6,586 nucleotides of DNA. Source: Methanobacteriota archaeon (GTDB lineage: Archaea > Thermoplasmatota > Thermoplasmata > RBG-16-68-12). Shown piece after piece: positions 1 to 4,362 of the stretch. Position 1 is the first letter of the stretch, and the number at the start of each line of letters is the position of its first letter. A program made the position numbers and the translations under genes. The stretch is taken from positions 1-6,586 of the forward strand of contig VBMM01000057.1 in NCBI GenBank assembly GCA_005878415.1, given 5' to 3'. The notes beneath the pieces are model-generated. The model ran no database searches. It saw only the letters and a list, made by a program, of their open reading frames with translations, and was not told the DNA's origin.

Positions 1-387
1 AAGATCGACCAGGCGATGCGCGACGCGGAGAGCCACGCGGAGGAAGACCGCCGGCGGCGGGAACTCATCGAGCTGCGCAACCACGCGGACCAGCTCGTCT
101 ATGCCACGGAGAAGCTCCTCAAGGAACACGGATCCGCGATTTCCGAGGCCACCCGCACGTCCGTCGAGGGGAAGCTCGAAGCCCTCAAGAAGGTCCTCCA
201 GACGGACGACATCTCGAAGCTCCGTGCCGCCGTCGACGCGCTGAACGCGGAAGCCCAGAAGATCGGCGTCGAGATGTACGGGAAAGGCGGCCCCGCCGCC
301 GCGCCCCCGCCGGGCGCCGGCGACACCGGCGGGCCCTCCGACTCGGGGGTCGTGGACGCGGACTTCGAAGACGTCGACAAGAAGTGA
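1..387 (+). CDS. dnaK: Chaperone DnaK (Hsp70), C-terminal fragment
   Basis: This is the last 128 codons of an Hsp70; the gene runs in from the left edge in frame 1 and ends at TGA 385-387. The visible part is the charged helical lid of the substrate-binding domain (runs such as ESHAEEDRRRRELIELRNHA), followed by a Gly/Pro/Ala-rich flexible linker and the acidic tail VVDADFEDVDKK, which is typical of bacterial-type DnaK. The ATPase domain and the beta-sandwich of the substrate domain lie outside the window. DnaK is a cytosolic ATP-driven chaperone that works with DnaJ and GrpE, and dnaJ follows after 30 bp on the same strand, which supports the call and a shared transcript. Bacterial-type DnaK in archaea is generally regarded as acquired by horizontal transfer; nothing in this short piece shows a compositional break from its neighbours. 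Confidence 0.93.
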   Translation, partial: KIDQAMRDAESHAEEDRRRRELIELRNHADQLVYATEKLLKEHGSAISEATRTSVEGKLEALKKVLQTDDISKLRAAVDALNAEAQKIGVEMYGKGGPAAAPPPGAGDTGGPSDSGVVDADFEDVDKK

Positions 388-417
388 GCGGGGGTCTCAG
401 GGCGGGACGGGCGCCGG

Positions 418-1593
418 ATGACCGACCTTGACTACTACGAGGTCCTCGGCGTTCCCCGCGAGGCCTCGAAGGACGACATCAAGCGGGCGTACCGCCGGCT
501 CGCGAAGAAGTACCACCCGGACCTTAACAAGGACGACCCGAAGGCGGCCGAGGAGAAGTTCAAGCAGGTCTCCGAGGCGTACGAGGCGCTGATCGACGAC
601 GACAAACGCCGGATCTACGATCAATTTGGCGCCGAGGGCCTGAAGCAACAGGTCTGGGGCGGCCAGGGCTTTGACTGGTCCCGATTCACGCACGCGTCGG
701 ACGTCGAGGACATCTTCGGCCGGGACGTCTTTGAGTCGTTCTTCGGACGGTCGGGCGGGTTGGGTGGCTCCCTCTTCGAGCAGTTCTTCGGAGGGGGCGC
801 CGTCGGCCGCCGCCGCGGGCCCGCGGCGGGCCAGGACACCCACGTCGAGGTCGAGCTCACCCTCGAGGACGTCGCCCGCGGCGGCCGCAAGGAGATCACG
901 GTCCGGTATCCGATGACGTGCCCGGCATGCCGGGGGACGGGGGCGGAAGGGGAGCGGCTCGTGACGTGCCCGACCTGCGGAGGCCGGGGCCAGGTGAGCA
1001 GCGCCCAGCGGCGGGGCCACAGCCAGTTCATCACGATCACCACCTGCCCGAAGTGCAACGGCCGCGGGCAGTGGCCGGAGGCCCCGTGCCCCCGGTGCCA
1101 CGGCGACGGCCGCCTCGAGCAGGACCGGACGATCGCGGTCGACATCCCGCCGGGGGTCCCGGACGGGGTCCGGCTCCGCGTGCCGGGACGCGGCCTCGCG
1201 GGGGGCGCGGGCGCGCCTCCGGGGGACTTGTACGTCGTCATTCGGGTCGCCCCACACGACCGGTTCGTCCGGGACGGCGACGACGTGCTCATCGACCTGC
1301 CGATCTCCGTCTCCCAGGCGGCGCTCGGCACGGAGGTCGAGGTCCCGACCCTCGACGGGAGGAGTCGCCTGCAGGTGCCCGCGGGCATCCAGAGCCACAC
1401 GGTGCTCCGGCTGCGGGGGAAGGGGCTCCCGAGGTTCCAGGGGCGCGGCCGGGGCGACGAACTCGTGCGCGTGGTCGTCGTCACGCCGACCCGCCTGACC
1501 GCCGAGGAGCGGCGGTTGCTCGAGGAGTTGGGCCGGAGTCGAGGGGAGGATGAGGGCGCGCGGGGCGCCTTCGACCGGTTCCGCAGGCCTTAG
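418..1593 (+). CDS. dnaJ: Chaperone DnaJ (type I Hsp40), full length
   Basis: A 391-aa co-chaperone that delivers non-native proteins to DnaK and stimulates its ATPase. The J domain covers about residues 4-72, with the essential HPD at 33-35. A Gly/Phe-rich region (about 80-127) contains the DIF-type stretch VEDIFGRDVFESFFGR. The zinc-binding domain has all four CxxCxGxG repeats, with cysteine pairs at 168/171, 184/187, 210/213 and 224/227. The two C-terminal beta domains follow (about 235-355), then a charged tail. Length is normal for type I DnaJ (about 370-390 aa). ATG 418 is chosen because the J domain begins directly after it (MTDLDYYEVLGV). The gene lies 30 bp after the dnaK stop and is probably co-transcribed with it. 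Its TAG stop overlaps the stop of a small minus-strand ORF. Confidence 0.96.
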   Translation: MTDLDYYEVLGVPREASKDDIKRAYRRLAKKYHPDLNKDDPKAAEEKFKQVSEAYEALIDDDKRRIYDQFGAEGLKQQVWGGQGFDWSRFTHASDVEDIFGRDVFESFFGRSGGLGGSLFEQFFGGGAVGRRRGPAAGQDTHVEVELTLEDVARGGRKEITVRYPMTCPACRGTGAEGERLVTCPTCGGRGQVSSAQRRGHSQFITITTCPKCNGRGQWPEAPCPRCHGDGRLEQDRTIAVDIPPGVPDGVRLRVPGRGLAGGAGAPPGDLYVVIRVAPHDRFVRDGDDVLIDLPISVSQAALGTEVEVPTLDGRSRLQVPAGIQSHTVLRLRGKGLPRFQGRGRGDELVRVVVVTPTRLTAEERRLLEELGRSRGEDEGARGAFDRFRRP

Positions 1594-1739
1594 GGAGAGG
1601 GGATTCCCGCTAGGTACGAGACGAGTTTGATCATCCCATAGAACGCGACGAGGGCGCCCACGACGGTCACGATTGCTAGCGCGTCACGGAGAAGCAAGCC
1701 CTTGGCGTCGAGTTCCGGAGCGACCTGATCCTGCAGAAT
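1590..1739 (-). CDS. Small single-pass membrane protein, start unresolved
   Basis: The minus strand is open from a TGA at 1791-1793 to TAA at 1590-1592. The C-terminal part is a clear membrane segment (DALAIVTVVGALVAFYG, then MIKLVSYLAGIPSP), preceded by a polar stretch (LQDQVAPELDAKGLLLR). My hand count over the last 48 codons gives about 73% GC at codon position 1, 38% at position 2 and 75% at position 3, the profile of a real gene. Its stop shares TTAG with the dnaJ stop, a common tail-to-tail arrangement. There is no ATG or GTG in frame. A strong Shine-Dalgarno-like GAGAGGAG (minus strand, 1753-1746) sits 6 nt before ATT 1739 and 9 nt before CTG 1736; the only TTG is at 1697 and would leave 35 aa. 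Start 1739 (49 aa) is provisional. It could instead be a gene remnant or carry a sequence error. I do not recognise a family. Confidence 0.5.
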   Translation of the reverse strand: MLQDQVAPELDAKGLLLRDALAIVTVVGALVAFYGMIKLVSYLAGIPSP

Positions 1740-1812
1740 ATGAATCTCCTCTCGACACGATGCGGGAGATGGATATGAATCGGTTCCGACTCAATAATCA
1801 CAGATGTGAATC
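1738..1812 (+). repeat. Three direct copies of AT(A/G)TGAATC
   Basis: The 9-mer ATATGAATC occurs at 1738-1746 and 1773-1781, and ATGTGAATC at 1804-1812. The copy-to-copy distances are 35 and 31 bp, all in the same orientation. They fill the AT-richer gap between the divergent small membrane ORF and the RNase H-like gene, so they could be binding sites for a regulator of either gene. The first copy touches the proposed start of the minus-strand ORF. Short motifs can recur by chance, but three in 75 bp of a GC-rich genome is notable. Confidence 0.45.
1798..1809. promoter_or_regulatory. Small palindrome TCACA-N2-TGTGA
   Basis: Five-base arms TCACA (1798-1802) and TGTGA (1805-1809) surround a 2-bp centre. 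The site lies just upstream of the TATA-like box in front of the RNase H-like gene and overlaps the third AT(A/G)TGAATC copy. The symmetry fits a dimeric repressor or activator site, but function is inference. Confidence 0.35.
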
Positions 1813-1813
1813 A

Positions 1814-1823
1814 TTTATGAAAA
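1814..1823 (+). promoter_or_regulatory. TATA-like box upstream of the RNase H-like gene
   Basis: TTTATGAAAA is the most AT-rich decamer of the divergent region. An archaeal TATA box here would place the transcription start near 1844-1848, just ahead of the GTG at 1853 and the ATG at 1874. That argues against translation starting at ATG 1817, which overlaps the box. Read on the other strand (TTTTCATAAA) it could also serve the minus-strand ORF. Confidence 0.35.
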
Positions 1824-1873
1824 CGGCCGATTCGCAGAAGGATTATCCGCCCGTGGTCGGTTCGTCTCTCGCG

Positions 1874-2632
1874 ATGCGCAAGGTCCTTGGGATCCTGACC
1901 GAAGACTTCCGCCTCTATCACGACCTCGTCGCCGCGCTCAAGGCGCGGGACCTGCCGTTTGCCAGCCTCTCCTTCGCCCGCCGCGTCCCGGAGTCGGTCG
2001 GGGCGATCCTCACGTCCCCCGCCGAAGCGGCGAAGATCCGCTTCCCGCACGTCGTCCGGGTCGACGACATCGACGCGTCGATCGCGAAGGCGCTCCAGCT
2101 GCTCAAAGGCAAGGCCGCCTGGCGGGAGCTCTGGATCGGGGTGGACCCGGGCCGGGAGCCCGGAGTCGCGATCATCGGGGACGGAGAGGTGATCGACACG
2201 CGGATCGCCGCGAGTCCCGAGGCGGTCGCGTTTCACGTGCACCAGGCCGTGCGGACGTTCCCCGCGGAGGAGGTGAAGGTGCGCGTCGGCCACGGCGACC
2301 CCACGAACCGGAATCGGATCCTGAATGCGCTCTCGCGGGACCGCCTGCGCGTGGAGATCGTCGACGAGGCCGGGACGACCCATCGGAGCCCCCAGCCGGA
2401 CGTCGACGCGGCGATCGAGATCGCCCGGACGCCGGGCCCGCGGGCCGTCCCCCCGTTCGAGATTCGCCCGACACCGGGCGAGGTCCGCGAGATTCAGCGG
2501 CGCTCCCGCCTCGGAAGCGGCGGCATCGTGACGATTTCCACGGAGCTGGCGGGGGCCGTCGCCCGGGGCGAACTCTCGCTCGACGAGGCGATCGAGCGCG
2601 CCCGGCGCAAGGAACGCGGCTCAAAGCGCTAG
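1874..2632 (+). CDS. Predicted RNase H-fold (RuvC/YqgF-like) protein
   Basis: A 252-aa soluble protein from ATG 1874. Residues 1 to about 78 form an alpha/beta region starting MRKVLGILTEDFRLYHDLV. The second part begins LWIGVDPG, the first strand of RuvC/YqgF-like RNase H folds, with candidate catalytic Asp91. GHGDPTNRN (139-147) follows, then VEIVDEAGTT with acidic residues 164/165, then PDVDAAIEIA with Asp176/Asp178, resembling the last acidic motif of RuvC. The spacing fits a D-E-D metal site, so a structure-specific nuclease or an inactive relative is plausible; the activity is inferred. The tail ends in a helical segment, AGAVARGELSLDEAIERARR (225-244). Alternative starts are ATG 1817 and GTG 1853. 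I prefer 1874 because codons 1817-1873 are poorer in G/C at third positions and overlap promoter-like sequence. Its 3' end overlaps the convergent regulator gene by 12 bp. Confidence 0.72.
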   Translation: MRKVLGILTEDFRLYHDLVAALKARDLPFASLSFARRVPESVGAILTSPAEAAKIRFPHVVRVDDIDASIAKALQLLKGKAAWRELWIGVDPGREPGVAIIGDGEVIDTRIAASPEAVAFHVHQAVRTFPAEEVKVRVGHGDPTNRNRILNALSRDRLRVEIVDEAGTTHRSPQPDVDAAIEIARTPGPRAVPPFEIRPTPGEVREIQRRSRLGSGGIVTISTELAGAVARGELSLDEAIERARRKERGSKR

Positions 2633-3034
2633 CGTGTAGCGCGCCTCGAGCTCCTTCCTCCGTTTGAAGTACATCTCCTCCGCGATCTCGCCTGCGGCGA
2701 GTTTCGACTCGAGGGACTCGAGTTCCCGCTGGAAATCCGTCCGGAAGCCGGCCGTGTATTCCTTCACGACGCGCTCCAGCAGGTCAAGGAGGTCTCGCCC
2801 CCGTTGCGTCACCTGGTACACGATTCGCGGGCGCCCGTTCGGCGGAAACACCGCCGCACGGTCGACGAGTCCCCAGGAGAACAGCTCCGCGAGCTGCTTG
2901 TCGACGGACGTCCGCCGGATCTTCAGCTTCTTCGCGAGATCCTCGGGATGATCGAACCCTCGCTGGAGTAATCGGAGGATCTGGCGGCGGGTCTCCGAGG
3001 CCGCAATACGGATGAGCTCCAGAGGTTCCGCCAT
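2621..3034 (-). CDS. Winged-helix regulator with C-terminal SHOCT-like module
   Basis: A 137-aa predicted DNA-binding protein. Residues about 5-80 form an ArsR/MarR-like winged helix: ASETRRQILRLL, then the helix-turn-helix (HPEDLAKKLKIRRTSVDKQL), then the wing (FPPNGRPRIVYQVTQRG). A long amphipathic helix (82-112) probably drives dimerisation. The C-terminus (about 108-133) has the pattern LESKLAAGEIAEEMYFKRRK, which resembles short SHOCT-type modules. No metal-binding cysteines are present, so an ArsR-type metal sensor is unlikely. ATG 3034 is the only usable start, because an in-frame TGA lies seven codons upstream. The gene is divergent from the 3188-4281 pair, and the shared region carries back-to-back TATA-like boxes and a palindrome, so control of that pair and of itself is likely but unproven. 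It overlaps the RNase H-like gene tail to tail by 12 bp. Confidence 0.82.
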   Translation of the reverse strand: MAEPLELIRIAASETRRQILRLLQRGFDHPEDLAKKLKIRRTSVDKQLAELFSWGLVDRAAVFPPNGRPRIVYQVTQRGRDLLDLLERVVKEYTAGFRTDFQRELESLESKLAAGEIAEEMYFKRRKELEARYTLAL

Positions 3035-3093
3035 CCCCGCCGGCGAGCCACCTCAGCCTACTTCAACGTTCTTCCACTCCGTCTCCGACGCCG

Positions 3094-3109
3094 TCTCCTC
3101 CGAGGGAGA
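3094..3109. promoter_or_regulatory. Inverted repeat TCTCC-N6-GGAGA
   Basis: Arms 3094-3098 and 3105-3109 are perfect complements around a 6-bp spacer. The site lies 60-75 bp upstream of the winged-helix regulator start, probably within or at the 5' end of its untranslated leader. It could be an operator for autoregulation or a small RNA hairpin. The arms are short, so the call is tentative. Confidence 0.3.
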
Positions 3110-3138
3110 AGATGTCGAGATTTCGGCGGAGGTTAACA

Positions 3139-3147
3139 TTTTTATCC
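3139..3147 (-). promoter_or_regulatory. TATA-like box for the winged-helix regulator
   Basis: On the minus strand this reads GGATAAAAA, in the most AT-rich stretch of the divergent region. It would put the transcription start near 3115-3120 and give a leader of about 80 nt ahead of ATG 3034. The symmetric TATTTATA at 3158-3165 could alternatively serve this strand. Confidence 0.4.
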
Positions 3148-3157
3148 GCGACGTTCG

Positions 3158-3165
3158 TATAAATA
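3158..3165 (+). promoter_or_regulatory. TATA box of the 60-aa ORF and bactofilin-like operon
   Basis: TATAAATA is a near-perfect archaeal TATA box in otherwise GC-rich DNA. Its centre lies about 26-27 bp before ATG 3188, the distance expected if transcription begins at or right before that ATG and gives a leaderless mRNA. It is not within reach of the bactofilin-like start at 3367 (about 205 bp away), so transcription should cover the small ORF first. Confidence 0.65.
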
Positions 3166-3187
3166 ACGCGCGTCCCATCGAACCTGC

Positions 3188-3370
3188 ATGTTCGGCACGA
3201 AGGAGGCGGGTCTGACCCACCCGCTCGCACGTCTCTTGATGCACGACCCGGTGACGAAGCCGCAGGTGCGGCCCGGACCGATCGGCCCGACCGCGGGCGA
3301 CCGGTTCGATCCGCCCGTGGGGACGCAAACGTTTTTCGCGACGAGCCACACTCTCTGGTGGAGTCGATGA
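3188..3370 (+). CDS. Unrecognised 60-aa protein, coupled to bactofilin-like gene
   Basis: I do not recognise this protein. It begins MFGTKEAGLTHPLARLLMHD, continues with a Pro/Gly-rich middle (RPGPIGPTAGDRFDPPVG; 8 Pro and 6 Gly overall) and ends ATSHTLWWSR. It has no Cys, no signal peptide and no membrane helix. Three independent signs suggest it is translated. A TATAAATA box lies about 27 bp before its ATG, as for a leaderless gene. Its TGA stop overlaps the next ATG as ATGA (3367-3370), the classic translational-coupling arrangement. By hand count about 50 of 60 third positions are G/C, against 38 and 34 at first and second positions. It may be a partner or assembly factor of the downstream protein, or a leader ORF that controls its translation. 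Confidence 0.6.
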   Translation: MFGTKEAGLTHPLARLLMHDPVTKPQVRPGPIGPTAGDRFDPPVGTQTFFATSHTLWWSR

Positions 3371-4281
3371 GGCGGCAGGATATCCTCCGCCGGCTGGAAG
3401 AGCGACTCGCACGCGGCGAGATCTCCGAGAAGACGTATCTCGAGATCAAGGACCGCTACGAGTCCGAACCGGAGGAGCCGGAAGAACCCGAGCCGACCAT
3501 GGCCGACCTCGGCTCGACGATCGGCGCGGCGGTGGCTCAGGCCACCCAAGACGCGGGCCATGCGGCGGAGGAGGCGGTGCGGGCCGTCGGCGAGGCGATG
3601 CGCGCCGTCGAGTTCTCGGGCATCGGAGCCCGGCTGAGCGACGAGACGATCAAGATCGTCGGATCGGGCGTCGTGAGCGGGAACCCCGTCAAGACCGTCG
3701 AGTTCCGATCGGCCGGCAGCGGGAGGGTCCAGGGGCCGCTCATCGCCCAGACGGCTCGCGTGGCGGGCGCCTGTTCCTTCGAAGGCGATGTGACCGTCGA
3801 AGAGTTCCGATCGGCCGGTTCGGCGCGGGTTGCGGGCCGACTGAAAGCCGAGGAAATCGAGACGAGCGGTTCGCTCCAGGTCGAGGGAGACGTCGAAGCG
3901 GAGGAACTCTCTGCGAGCGGCTCGTTGCAAGTCCGCGGCAAGGTGCAGGTCGAAGAATTCCGTTCGAGCGGCGCCGTGCGGATCGACGGCGGATTGAAGG
4001 CCGAAGAGGTCATGATCGAACTCGGCGGGACGTCGAAAATCCCGACGATCGAGGCGGAGGAGATCCGCGTCCAGGCGACGGGGGGATTCTTCCGCGTCCG
4101 GGGCGAACTGACCGCGGAGCGCATCGAGGGCCAAGAGGTCGAACTTGAGGCGACCACGGCGGGGCTCGTGCGGGGCGACGAGGTGCGAATCGGGCCCCAT
4201 TGCCGCATCGACGTCGTCGAGGCGAAGGAACTCGTCGTCCATCAGTCGAGCGAGGTCCGCGAACGGCGGACGCCATCGTGA
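3367..4281 (+). CDS. Bactofilin-like beta-helix protein with N-terminal SHOCT-like module
   Basis: A 304-aa protein with a layered build. Residues about 3-32 are a SHOCT-like helical module (ILRRLEERLARGEISEKTYL). Next come a Glu/Pro linker (33-46) and an Ala-rich amphipathic helix (about 52-82). From about 95 to the end there are beta-helix repeats with a period near 17 residues, such as KAEEIETSGSLQVEGDV and EAEELSASGSLQVRGKV. The late segments (ELGGTSKIPTIEAEEI; VRGDEVRIGPHCRIDVV) resemble the YhbE/YhbF-type polymer-forming bactofilin relatives of Firmicutes, from memory of that family. Such proteins self-assemble into filaments or scaffolds, often at the membrane; no membrane helix is seen here, so location is open. 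ATG 3367 is chosen over GTG 3358 because it overlaps the upstream stop (ATGA) and has GGTGGAG just before it. Confidence 0.82.
   Translation: MRRQDILRRLEERLARGEISEKTYLEIKDRYESEPEEPEEPEPTMADLGSTIGAAVAQATQDAGHAAEEAVRAVGEAMRAVEFSGIGARLSDETIKIVGSGVVSGNPVKTVEFRSAGSGRVQGPLIAQTARVAGACSFEGDVTVEEFRSAGSARVAGRLKAEEIETSGSLQVEGDVEAEELSASGSLQVRGKVQVEEFRSSGAVRIDGGLKAEEVMIELGGTSKIPTIEAEEIRVQATGGFFRVRGELTAERIEGQEVELEATTAGLVRGDEVRIGPHCRIDVVEAKELVVHQSSEVRERRTPS
3700..3818 (+). repeat. 17-bp direct repeat inside the beta-helix region
   Basis: GAGTTCCGATCGGCCGG occurs at 3700-3716 and again at 3802-3818. The distance is 102 bp, or 34 codons, exactly two 17-residue repeat units. Both copies encode EFRSAG, and a diverged EFRSSG unit recurs further on. 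This shows the beta-helix grew by internal duplication, and nearly identical DNA suggests the event is recent or the units are being homogenised. Confidence 0.8.
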
Positions 4282-4330
4282 GGGGAGCGTGACGCGGCTC
4301 CGCCGCCGACGTGCGATTATCGGATGGCAA

Positions 4331-4346
4331 CCTTGAAATAACAAGG
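4331..4346 (+). promoter_or_regulatory. TATA-like box inside palindrome CCTTG-N6-CAAGG before cdc48
   Basis: TTGAAATAA (4333-4341) sits with its centre about 26 bp before the GTG start at 4363, the position expected for a leaderless archaeal promoter. It is enclosed by perfect 5-bp arms CCTTG (4331-4335) and CAAGG (4342-4346). A dimeric protein bound there would block TBP, so this is a candidate repressor site controlling the ATPase gene. An alternative reading for translation is a weak Shine-Dalgarno-like GGCGGAG at 4345-4351. Confidence 0.45.
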
Positions 4347-4362
4347 CGGAGTTCGAAGCGAT

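Noticed and set aside
397..1398. A 333-codon minus-strand open frame opposite dnaJ
   Set aside because: Low-complexity Arg/Ala/Pro-rich translation. The + strand encodes a textbook DnaJ with all zinc-finger motifs.
1673..1873. N-terminal extension of the RNase H-like gene from TTG 1673
   Set aside because: It would run antisense to a segment with minus-strand coding periodicity and through the repeat and promoter region. Its translation lacks features seen in the rest of the protein.
3053..3139. A 28-codon minus-strand upstream ORF before the regulator
   Set aside because: Its ATG overlaps the likely TATA-like element GGATAAAAATG, so it would probably not be on the transcript. The translation is Ser/Glu/Thr-rich without recognisable features.
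3327..3336. AAACGTTTTT as an internal promoter for the bactofilin-like gene
   Set aside because: It is roughly placed (about 35 bp before ATG 3367) but a poor TATA match and lies inside a likely coding ORF. The stronger TATAAATA upstream explains transcription.
4282..4362. Possible transcription terminator after the bactofilin-like gene
   Set aside because: No T-rich tract or stable hairpin followed by T residues is visible in this 81-bp gap.
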